A stretch of DNA of 64,000 bases, taken from positions 62,001-126,000 of the forward strand of contig NZ_JNYQ01000015.1 of assembly GCF_000717245.1 (NCBI RefSeq), in the 5' to 3' direction. Positions 16,385 to 23,831 of this stretch are shown one piece after another. Within the stretch, counting starts at the first letter, position 1, and the number at the start of each line of letters is the position of its first letter. The DNA comes from Kitasatospora papulosa (lineage in GTDB: Bacteria; Actinomycetota; Actinomycetes; Streptomycetales; Streptomycetaceae). The notes beneath the pieces are model-generated. The model was not told the DNA's origin, searched no databases, and saw only the letters and a list, made by a program, of their open reading frames with translations. The position numbers were made by a program, and so were the translations under genes.

Positions 16385-17872
16385 ATGACCAGCGACGACA
16401 GCAGGTACGAGGCGGTGACCAGTCGCGACGCCCGGTTCGACGGCGAGTTCTTCTTCGCCGTGTCCACGACCGGTATCTACTGCCGCCCGAGCTGTCCGGC
16501 CACCACACCGAAGCGCCGGAACGTGACGTTCTTCCCCACCGCGGCCGCGGCCCAGAGCGGAGGATTCCGTGCCTGCAGGCGCTGCCGCCCGGACGCCGTG
16601 CCCGGCTCCGCCGACTGGAACGCGCGCGCCGACCTGGTCGGCCGGGCGATGCGGCTGATCGGCGACGGGGTCGTCGACCGGGAAGGGGTGGCCGGGCTCG
16701 CCGCGCGCCTCGGCTACAGCGCCCGCCAGGTCCAGCGCCAGCTGAACGCCGAGGTCGGTGCCGGGCCCATCGCGCTCGCCCGCGCCCAGCGCGCCCACAC
16801 CGCCCGGGTCCTGCTGCAGACCACCACCCTGGGGGCCGCCGAGATCGCGTTCGCCTCCGGCTTCGCCAGCGTGCGGCAGTTCAACGACACGGTGCGCGAG
16901 ATCTACGCCCTCACCCCCGGAGAGCTGCGTACCGCCCGGCCCGGCGGGTCCTCCCGCCACGGCTCCGTCGGCACCGCCGACGGGGGCGGGGGAGTGCCCC
17001 TGAGGCTCGCCCACCGGGGCCCCTACGCCGCGGCCGGGATCTTCGACCACCTCGCGGCGCGCGCCCTCACCGGCGTCGAGGAGATGGCGGGTGAGCCGGG
17101 TGACCGCACCTACCGGCGCACCCTGGACCTGCCGAACGGCACCGGCATCGCCGAGGTCGGGGAGAGGACCGGCGACGGCTGGCTGGAGTGCCGGCTGCAC
17201 CTCGGGGACCTGCGGGACCTGACGACCGCGACCCAGCGGATGCGCCGCCTCTTCGACCTGGACGCCGACCCGGACGCGGTCGCCGAGCGCCTCGGCGCGG
17301 ATCCCGCACTCGCCCCGCTCGTCGCCCGGTCGCCGGGGCTGCGCGCCCCCGGCGCCGCCGACGTCCACGAACTCGCCGTCCGGGCGGTCCTCGGCCAGCA
17401 GGTCTCCGTGGCCGCGGGCCGCCGGCTCGGCAGCGCGCTGGTCGCGGCCCACGGACCGCTGCTCCAGGTCCCCAGCGGCGCCCTGACCCGTACGTTCCCC
17501 GGCCCCGGGGACCTCGCCGAGGCCGCCCTGGACGAGCTCGGGATGCCCGGCTCCCGGCGCGCCACGCTGCGCGCCGTCGCGGCCGCCCTGGCCGACGGGA
17601 GGATCGGCCTGGACCCGGGTGCCGACCGCGAACGGGCCGAGAAGGACCTCCTGGCCCTGCCGGGCGTCGGACCCTGGACCGCCGGATACATCCGCATGCG
17701 GGCACTCGGCGACCCCGACGTACTGCTCACCGGCGACGTGGCCGTCCGTGCGGGGATGCGGCGGACGGGAGCGCGGGCCGCCGACGCCGGGAGCTGGCGC
17801 CCCTGGCGCACGTACGCCGTGCACCACTTCTGGCAGGCAGCCGCGGACCGGCGCCGCCCCGTGCCGGCGTGA
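16385..17872 (+). CDS. Ada-AlkA fusion: methylphosphotriester-sensing activator plus 3-methyladenine glycosylase
   Basis: 495 residues. The N-terminal Ada zinc domain has four cysteines (C33, C37, C64, C67; GIYCRPSCPA and FRACRRCRPD). An AraC-type helix-turn-helix follows (about 80-170), then an AlkA N-terminal-like segment and the HhH-GPD glycosylase core (about 300-480) with LPGVGPWTAGYIRM and the catalytic Asp region LLTGDVAVR. It should sense methylated DNA backbone, activate repair genes, and excise alkylated bases. ATG at 16385 is chosen; ATG at 16367 is possible, neither with a well-spaced ribosome-binding site. It heads an alkylation-repair set with ogt and alkB. Confidence 0.9.
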   Translation: MTSDDSRYEAVTSRDARFDGEFFFAVSTTGIYCRPSCPATTPKRRNVTFFPTAAAAQSGGFRACRRCRPDAVPGSADWNARADLVGRAMRLIGDGVVDREGVAGLAARLGYSARQVQRQLNAEVGAGPIALARAQRAHTARVLLQTTTLGAAEIAFASGFASVRQFNDTVREIYALTPGELRTARPGGSSRHGSVGTADGGGGVPLRLAHRGPYAAAGIFDHLAARALTGVEEMAGEPGDRTYRRTLDLPNGTGIAEVGERTGDGWLECRLHLGDLRDLTTATQRMRRLFDLDADPDAVAERLGADPALAPLVARSPGLRAPGAADVHELAVRAVLGQQVSVAAGRRLGSALVAAHGPLLQVPSGALTRTFPGPGDLAEAALDELGMPGSRRATLRAVAAALADGRIGLDPGADRERAEKDLLALPGVGPWTAGYIRMRALGDPDVLLTGDVAVRAGMRRTGARAADAGSWRPWRTYAVHHFWQAAADRRRPVPA

Positions 17873-17949
17873 TGTCCGGATCCCACCGGTCGCACCGCCC
17901 GTGACCCGGCACCCTTGACGTGTACGACGAACCCGGAAGGACCCCGACC

Positions 17950-18459
17950 ATGACGCTCTACACCACGACCGACAGCCCGCTCGGCGCGCTGCTGCTGGTG
18001 GGCGAGGAGTCGGCCACCGCGCCCGGCGGCACCGCGCTCGCCTCGCTCTCCGTGCCGGGCCAGAAGGGCGGTGCGGCGGTCCAGGACGGATGGACGCGGG
18101 ACGACGGGGCCTTCGCCACGATCGCCGCCGAGCTGCGCGCGTACTTCGAGGGCAGCCGGACCGGCTTCTCCGTCGAATACGCGGCCGGCCGCGGCACCGA
18201 CTTCCAGCGGCGCGTGTGGCGGGCACTGGAGGCCATCCCGTACGGCACCACGCTCAGCTACGGCGAGATCGCCGCACGGATCGGTGCCTCGCGCATGGCC
18301 GTGCGCTCGGTCGGCACGGCGATCGGCGCCAACCCGCTGCTGGTCGTGCGCCCCTGCCACCGTGTGATCGGCGCGAGCGGCGCACTGAGCGGCTACGCGG
18401 GGGGCCTGGAGCGCAAGCGACTGCTCCTCGACCTGGAGAACGGCCGCCGGGCGGCCTGA
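17950..18459 (+). CDS. ogt: methylated-DNA-protein-cysteine methyltransferase
   Basis: 169 residues with an N-terminal ribonuclease-like segment and the C-terminal active-site domain: GTDFQRRVWRALEAIPYGTTLSYGEIAARIG and the acceptor-cysteine motif VRPCHRVIG, then GYAGGLERKRLLLDLE. It removes O6-alkyl groups from guanine in one suicidal transfer to the Cys of PCHR. ATG at 17950 follows GGAAGGA with 8-nt spacing. It lies 77 bp after ada-alkA and 13 bp before alkB, so the three are probably cotranscribed. An insert after residue 15 (ESATAPGG...) is longer than in E. coli Ogt. Confidence 0.93.
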   Translation: MTLYTTTDSPLGALLLVGEESATAPGGTALASLSVPGQKGGAAVQDGWTRDDGAFATIAAELRAYFEGSRTGFSVEYAAGRGTDFQRRVWRALEAIPYGTTLSYGEIAARIGASRMAVRSVGTAIGANPLLVVRPCHRVIGASGALSGYAGGLERKRLLLDLENGRRAA

Positions 18460-18472
18460 GAGGAGCGACGCC

Positions 18473-19141
18473 GTGGACGCCCTGATCCCGCGCCCCGCCA
18501 GGGAGATCGCCCCGGGCGCCTGGCACGTGCCGGACTGGCTCACCCCCGCGCAGCGGCGCGCGTTGGTGACGGCCTGCCGAGCCTGGGCCACCGGCCCCGT
18601 ACCCATCCGTCACACCCGGCTTCCGCGCGGTGGCGTCATGTCCGTGCGGACCGTCTGCGTCGGCTGGCACTGGCAGCCGTACCGGTACACCCGCACCGCG
18701 GACGACGTGAACGGCCTGCGGGTCGCCGAGTTCCCGGACTGGATGGTCCGGCTGGGCCGCCGCGCCGTCCTCGCGGCCTACGGCGACGAGGCCCGCGCGC
18801 AGGAGTACACCCCGGACACCGCGCTGATCAACTTCTACGACGGCCAGGCCAGGATGGGCATGCACCAGGACAAGGACGAGCGGTCGCCCGCCCCGGTCGT
18901 CTCCCTGTCCATCGGAGACACCTGTGTCTTCCGCGTGGGGAACACCGAGACCCGCACCAGGCCCTACACCGACGTCGAACTCTGCTCGGGCGATCTGTTC
19001 GTCCTCGGAGGCCCCTCACGCTTCGCCTACCACGGGGTGCCGAAGGTCCGGGAGGGCACCGGTGACCCGGACACCGGACTGGCCTCCGGACGGCTGAACA
19101 TCACCATGCGGGTCACCGGGCTCGACCGGCCCGGAAGGTGA
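18473..19141 (+). CDS. alkB: AlkB-like Fe(II)/2-oxoglutarate DNA-repair dioxygenase
   Basis: 222 residues. The iron ligands are visible: HQDKDE (HxD) near residue 130 and YHGV (distal His) near 187, followed by the 2-oxoglutarate-binding RLNITMRVTG (R.N.T.R). ALINFYDGQARMGMHQD is typical of AlkB. It oxidatively demethylates 1-methyladenine and 3-methylcytosine. The GTG at 18473 has GAGAGGAG 6-8 nt upstream and lies 13 bp after ogt. With Ada-AlkA and Ogt it completes three independent ways of removing alkyl damage in one cluster. Confidence 0.92.
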   Translation: MDALIPRPAREIAPGAWHVPDWLTPAQRRALVTACRAWATGPVPIRHTRLPRGGVMSVRTVCVGWHWQPYRYTRTADDVNGLRVAEFPDWMVRLGRRAVLAAYGDEARAQEYTPDTALINFYDGQARMGMHQDKDERSPAPVVSLSIGDTCVFRVGNTETRTRPYTDVELCSGDLFVLGGPSRFAYHGVPKVREGTGDPDTGLASGRLNITMRVTGLDRPGR

Positions 19142-19197
19142 CGGGGCGTCCGCCGCGCCCAGGCCCCCGGCGCGCACTCCCGCCTGCGGCGACGGCG

Positions 19198-19220
19198 TTG
19201 TCAGTGGCCGCCACTAGGTT
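19198..19220 (+). promoter_or_regulatory. RecA-NDp (PafBC-type) DNA-damage promoter motif
   Basis: TTGTCAGTG (19198-19206), 8-bp spacer, TAGGTT (19215-19220). This matches the published mycobacterial consensus tTGTCRgtg-N8-TAnnnT at every defined position. It is 57 bp upstream of the preferred SWIM-gene start, so it should drive the SWIM/VWA/MoxR/DUF5682 operon. Confidence 0.8.
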
Positions 19221-19277
19221 CAGTCGTGTTCCGCCGGTCCGGCGAGGACGACCCCTTAGTTGTGCATGGGAGATGGC

Positions 19278-19784
19278 GTGTTGTCCTATTGGGAGAGGTC
19301 GAGCACGGCACGGGTGATACCACCCGCGCGGCCGCGCAAGCTCGCCAAGGTTCCGTTCGTCGAGCTGGCCGACGGGCGTCTGCAGGGTGTGGTGTCCAGC
19401 GGATCGGACATCGGGCGGGTCTACGTCTCGTCCGTCGCCGCCGGGTCCTACGCCTTCGCCTGCAGCACCAACAACAACCGGCCCTGCGGCGGCGCGCGCG
19501 GATCGTTCTGCAACCACATCGGCGCCCTGATCAACGAGTCGGTCCTGCAGTACGGCGCGGACCGCGTGGTCCGGTACCTGAAGGCAGAGGTCCCGGAGGG
19601 TGAGGTGGACGGGGCGGTGCTCGCCTCCGCCATGCGGAGCACCCGTCCGGAAGCGGACACGACGAAGGCCGCCGCGTCCGTCTTCAGCCGCTTCCTGCGT
19701 CATCTCACCTACCTCGAACACGCCCCGGCGACCCTGCCGTTGCCCGAGATGCAGTTCTTCCCGCCGACCAGGGCGGTGGCGTGA
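19278..19784 (+). CDS. SWIM zinc-finger protein (YehQ-like)
   Basis: 168 residues from GTG at 19278, which has GGGAGA 4 nt upstream; ATG at 19266 in the same frame is possible but has no site. The zinc-binding SWIM signature is FAC(62)STNNNRPC(70)GG...FC(78)NH(80), a CxnC-xn-CxH variant. Residues 100-168 are helical. SWIM domains bind DNA or proteins. It is the first gene of an operon downstream of a DNA-damage promoter motif, and its stop overlaps the next start (GTGATG). Companion VWA, MoxR and DUF5682 genes resemble the E. coli yehLMPQ set, where YehQ is the SWIM member. Confidence 0.8.
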   Translation: MLSYWERSSTARVIPPARPRKLAKVPFVELADGRLQGVVSSGSDIGRVYVSSVAAGSYAFACSTNNNRPCGGARGSFCNHIGALINESVLQYGADRVVRYLKAEVPEGEVDGAVLASAMRSTRPEADTTKAAASVFSRFLRHLTYLEHAPATLPLPEMQFFPPTRAVA

Positions 19785-21172
19785 TGCGCGCCGACCTGCT
19801 CGCCGGGCCCTTCGACGGGCTGGACGAGGCCCTGGAGGCCGTCGACGCCTTCGACCGGGCGCTCGTCGCCGGCCTCCTGCGCCCCCAGCCCGCCGGTGCC
19901 GGCCCGGCACGGCTGGCGGACGCCGTCGTGGGGACACCGCTCGCGGCCCGGGTCGCGGAGGCCGCCGCGAAGGCGGCGGCCGGAGCCGCCGGCGAGGAGC
20001 ACTTCCTGGCCCTGGCCGGCGCGCGCACCGCCCTCCTCGGCTCGGTCCACGACGCCCTGCTGGCCCGTGTGGAGGAGGCGGCCGGACGCTCCCACGGTAC
20101 GGAGAGCGCGCCGCCGGCCGCACCGGGGGCCGCGGAGAACGTCCTCACAGCCGCCCGGGCGTGGCTCTCCGATCTGGCACGCTGCGGATGGCAGGGCCTC
20201 GACCACGAGGTGGTGTCCGGAGCCGCGGAGGTCGTCACCGCCATGCTTCCCGACCCGTCGCTGCGCCGCCTCGCGACCCTCCTCGACGGCTTCGCCGCCG
20301 AGCTCGCGGCGTCCTGTCCCGGTGCTTCGGCCGAGCGCTTCCCGGTGCGCCGCTGGGCCGACCTCTGGTCGCGCGGGATGCTCCTGACGGTGCCCGGCGC
20401 GGTCGGCGCCCCCGTCACGGGGACCGCCGACGGACGCCTGCTGCCCCTCGGCATCGACGTGCAGGAGCACGCGACCGCGGCCCAGGCGCAGGTGCACGCC
20501 GTGTTCGAACCCGCGGACGGCTCCGCGTCCCGGCTCGTGCGCGCGAGTGTGTCGGTGCCGAAACCCGACACGGTCGTCGGAGCCGGGATCTGGCAGCTGC
20601 TCCGCCCGCACATGTCGCTCCTCGCGGCTGCCGGCGAGGGCCGTTCGATGGACCTCACCGGTATGCCGGTCACCGCCGAGGGCGATCTCGTCTGGAGCGA
20701 CGAGCACGCCCGTACCGGTGAGCCCGCCGAGGCGTTCGCCACCGCGCGCGTGGCCCTGCCCACCGCGGTCGCCCACGTGACCGCACCCCTGGACCGGCAC
20801 CCCGCGAGGCTCGCCGTCCCCGTCTTCCTGGAGGGATACACCGCCTCGACGGACGACGACGGCGTCCTCACCTTCACCGTCGCCGGGCTCGAACTGCTCG
20901 TCGACACCGACCGCGTCCCGGCCGCCGGACCCCTCACACCCGAGGCCGTGGGCACCTCCGGGGCGTGCATCGCGCTGGTCCGCTGGGACGCCGGGGCGTT
21001 CCACGTGCAGCCGCTCGCCGTCGAGACCACCGTGCGCAGGAAGGTGACCGCGGTGCACGCGGGGGCGTGGGCCGGAGGGACGACCGACAAGGCCGGGGTC
21101 AGGGCCGAGAAGGCGGCCACCGACGCCGCGAAGGTGCTGAGCGAGCGCGCGGGAAGGCTGCTGCGGAAATGA
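19784..21172 (+). CDS. conserved operon protein of unknown function
   Basis: 462 residues, no family recognised. It is alanine-rich with a helical N-terminal half (about 1-190) and a more beta-rich C-terminal half (about 195-430) containing LLPLGIDVQEHATAAQAQVHAVFEP and DDDGVLTFTVAGLELLVDTD; a basic helical tail (about 430-462) closes it. No signal peptide, membrane segment or catalytic motif is seen. ATG at 19784 shares its A with the SWIM stop TGA, and GTG at 19781 is also possible. Its own TGA overlaps the VWA start (ATGA). Tight coupling on both sides makes it an integral subunit of the SWIM/VWA/MoxR system. It is the least characterised component. Confidence 0.8.
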   Translation: MRADLLAGPFDGLDEALEAVDAFDRALVAGLLRPQPAGAGPARLADAVVGTPLAARVAEAAAKAAAGAAGEEHFLALAGARTALLGSVHDALLARVEEAAGRSHGTESAPPAAPGAAENVLTAARAWLSDLARCGWQGLDHEVVSGAAEVVTAMLPDPSLRRLATLLDGFAAELAASCPGASAERFPVRRWADLWSRGMLLTVPGAVGAPVTGTADGRLLPLGIDVQEHATAAQAQVHAVFEPADGSASRLVRASVSVPKPDTVVGAGIWQLLRPHMSLLAAAGEGRSMDLTGMPVTAEGDLVWSDEHARTGEPAEAFATARVALPTAVAHVTAPLDRHPARLAVPVFLEGYTASTDDDGVLTFTVAGLELLVDTDRVPAAGPLTPEAVGTSGACIALVRWDAGAFHVQPLAVETTVRRKVTAVHAGAWAGGTTDKAGVRAEKAATDAAKVLSERAGRLLRK

Positions 21173-22623
21173 CCGGACAGCAGAGCCCCGGGACGACCGG
21201 GGAACCCTCGTACGACAGCCGCCGCCAGGTCGTGTACTGGCGCCTCCTCGCCCGCCTCTTCGACCACGAGGAGCAGGCCGCCCTGGAGTCGGCGAGCCTC
21301 GCCGTGGTGGAGGACATCGGGCTTCCGCCGACGCTGCTGGACCCGCAGGCGTCGGTCGACTCCGTGGTGCAGCGCCACCCGGAGCTGGCCGCCGAGTTCG
21401 ACGGCCTGATGGTGCCGGAGCCGGAGGAGGACGCCGACGGCGGACGGACAGCCGGGGAGGCGGACGCCGACGCGGCAGCCGACACCCGCGACCGGGCCGC
21501 CGAGGTGCGCCGCGCCGCGCTCGTGTCGAAGGTGCTGCTGAACGTCTTCCACTCGCCGCCCGGCACCGTCACCGCCGGCCAGTTGTCCCGGTGGCAGTCC
21601 GACGCCGGCTGGCTGGAGCGCGCGCTCGGCTGCGGCCCCGGGGAACTGCGCGGCGGGCGCGCCGGAGGGCCGGGAGCGAGTCCGACCGGCACGGGCGGCG
21701 GAGGCCGGACGCCCGATCTCAGCAGGCTCATCCCGGAGATCGGACCGGCACTCGGCTCCATCGAGGCCGGACTCGTCAAGCGGATGCGCCTGCGCGAGGT
21801 GCTCGCCGACCCCCAGCTCGCCGGGCAGCTGACACCGAGCATGTCGCTCATCGAGCAACTGCTGCGTGACAAGGACAACTTGTCCGGGGTGGCCCTGGCC
21901 AACGCCAAGGCGCTGATCCGCCGCTTCGTCGACGAGGTCGCGGAGGTGCTGCGCACGCAGGTGGAGAAGTCGACCGTCGGCGCCCTGGACCGTTCGGTCC
22001 CGCCCAAGCGGGTGTTCCGCAACCTGGACCTCGACCGCACGATCTGGAAGAACCTCACCAACTGGGACCCGGAGGAGGAGCGGCTGTACGTCGACCGCCT
22101 CTTCTACCGCCACACCGCGCGGAAGACCACACCCCAGCGGCTCATCGTGGTCGTCGACCAGTCGGGCTCGATGGTGGACTCGATGGTCAACTGCACCATC
22201 CTCGCCTCGATCTTCGCCGGCCTGCCCAAGGTGGACGTCCACCTCATCGCGTACGACACCCAGGCGCTCGACCTCACCCCGTGGGTGCACGATCCGTTCG
22301 AGACGCTGCTGCGCACCAATCTCGGCGGCGGCACCGACGGCACGGTCGCGATGGCTCTGGCCCAGCCGAAGATCGCCGAGCCCCGCAACACGGTCGTGGT
22401 GTGGATCTCGGACTTCTACGAATGGCAGACCGAGCCGCTGTTCGAGAGCATGGCCGCCATCCACCGCTCCGGTGCCAAGTTCATCCCGGTCGGCTCCGTG
22501 ACCAGCTCCGGCCGCGCCAGCGTCAACCCGTGGTTCCGGGAGCGCTTCAAGGACCAGGGGACGCCGGTGCTCTCCGGCCACATCCGCAAGCTCGTCCACG
22601 AGCTCAAGACCTTCCTCACCTAG
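21169..22623 (+). CDS. VWA (von Willebrand factor A) metal-binding protein, YehP-like
   Basis: 484 residues. A helical N-terminal region (1-300) precedes a C-terminal VWA domain: RLIVVVDQSGSMVDS supplies the MIDAS DxSxS (Asp about 330), NLGGGTDGT the MIDAS Thr, and VVVWISDFYEW the later Asp. VWA domains paired with MoxR ATPases act as substrate adaptors that recruit AAA+ remodelling to target proteins. ATG at 21169 overlaps the previous stop (ATGA). A Gly-rich linker (about 160-180) separates two helical parts. There is no signal peptide, so the complex is expected in the cytoplasm. Confidence 0.85.
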   Translation: MTGQQSPGTTGEPSYDSRRQVVYWRLLARLFDHEEQAALESASLAVVEDIGLPPTLLDPQASVDSVVQRHPELAAEFDGLMVPEPEEDADGGRTAGEADADAAADTRDRAAEVRRAALVSKVLLNVFHSPPGTVTAGQLSRWQSDAGWLERALGCGPGELRGGRAGGPGASPTGTGGGGRTPDLSRLIPEIGPALGSIEAGLVKRMRLREVLADPQLAGQLTPSMSLIEQLLRDKDNLSGVALANAKALIRRFVDEVAEVLRTQVEKSTVGALDRSVPPKRVFRNLDLDRTIWKNLTNWDPEEERLYVDRLFYRHTARKTTPQRLIVVVDQSGSMVDSMVNCTILASIFAGLPKVDVHLIAYDTQALDLTPWVHDPFETLLRTNLGGGTDGTVAMALAQPKIAEPRNTVVVWISDFYEWQTEPLFESMAAIHRSGAKFIPVGSVTSSGRASVNPWFRERFKDQGTPVLSGHIRKLVHELKTFLT

Positions 22624-22718
22624 GGCCGGGCCCGAGGGCCGGGTCCCGGGACCGAAGGCCCCGCCGAGCCCCCGCCCAGGTGCAGTCGAAACCGAACATC
22701 CCAGAAAGGCTTACAGAC

Positions 22719-23831
22719 ATGTCCGACCTGCTGCGCGCCCCTGCCGAGATCAAGTACGCCGAGGAGCTCGACTGGCTGGAGTCCGTCGACGACGGCCCCA
22801 AGCCGTTCTCCTGGCGCCTGTCGCCGAAGATGGTCCGCCTCTTCATCCTGGGCTCCGAGCGTGCCGACGGCCTCGACCGGGAGATCTCCCAGAAGTGGTA
22901 CGGCGACCGCAGCTTCGTCGAGCGCTCCATCGTCACGCTGGCCTCGGACCGGGGGCTGCTGCTCATCGGTGACCCGGGCACGGGCAAGAGCTGGCTGGCC
23001 GAGCTGCTGTCCGCCGCCATCTCCCGCAACTCCACCCTCGTGGTGCAGGGGACGGCGGGCACCACCGAGGACCACATCAAGTACTCGTGGAACGTGTCCA
23101 TGGTGATCTCCAAGGGCCAGTCGCGGGAGTCGATGATCCCCTCACCGATCATGACCGCGATGGAGACCGGGGCGGTCGGCCGGTTCGAGGAACTGACCCG
23201 TTCCACCAGCGACGTCCAGGACGCGCTGATCTCGATCCTGTCGGAGAAGTACATCTCCGTCCCGGAGATGGACAGCGACAACATCGTCTTCGCCAAGCCG
23301 GGCTTCTCCGTCATCGCCACGGCCAACAGTCGCGACCGCGGTGTCAACGACCTGTCGTCCGCACTCAAGCGCCGCTTCAACTTCGTGCGCATCCCCGTGG
23401 TCACGAACAAGAAGAGCGAGGCGGAGATCGTCCGATTCCGTACCGAGGAGCTCCTGAAGCGGCACCGGATCGAGCTGGACGTGCCGCCGACCCTGCTCGA
23501 CGTGCTGCTGCAGAGCTTCGCCGACCTGCGGGCCTCCGCCGCCGCGGCCGGCAGCGACGACGAGAAGCTGGAGTCCGCCCTGTCGAGCGCGGAACAGATC
23601 GGTGTCCTGGAGGACGCGATCCTGCACAGCAACTTCTTCGGCGAACGCGCGCTGACCGCCCGCACCCTGGCCTCCTCGCTCGTCGGCTCGCTGGCACGGC
23701 GGGAACCGGAGGACCTGGCCATCCTCAACAAGTATCTGCACGGTGTCGTCGAGCCGCGCAGCAAGGAGGAGGGCGGCTCCTGGCCGGAGTTCCTGGAGGG
23801 CGGCCGCGACGCGATCGCCACCCTGTCATGA
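22719..23831 (+). CDS. MoxR-family AAA+ ATPase (YehL-like)
   Basis: 370 residues. Walker A is GDPGTGKS (residues 84-91). A Walker-B-like GRFEELTR carries EE where DE is usual. The sensor-1 strand is SVIATANSRDRG and the arginine-finger region is LKRRFNFVRI. The C-terminal lid is helical and ends in a conserved-looking YLHGVVEPRSKEEGG. MoxR ATPases are chaperone-like motors that mature metalloenzymes or membrane complexes with VWA partners. ATG at 22719 follows AAAGG, 95 bp after the VWA stop, the only sizeable gap in the operon; that gap is GC-rich with short palindromes such as GGTCCCGGGACC. The next gene overlaps by ATGA. Confidence 0.88.
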   Translation: MSDLLRAPAEIKYAEELDWLESVDDGPKPFSWRLSPKMVRLFILGSERADGLDREISQKWYGDRSFVERSIVTLASDRGLLLIGDPGTGKSWLAELLSAAISRNSTLVVQGTAGTTEDHIKYSWNVSMVISKGQSRESMIPSPIMTAMETGAVGRFEELTRSTSDVQDALISILSEKYISVPEMDSDNIVFAKPGFSVIATANSRDRGVNDLSSALKRRFNFVRIPVVTNKKSEAEIVRFRTEELLKRHRIELDVPPTLLDVLLQSFADLRASAAAAGSDDEKLESALSSAEQIGVLEDAILHSNFFGERALTARTLASSLVGSLARREPEDLAILNKYLHGVVEPRSKEEGGSWPEFLEGGRDAIATLS

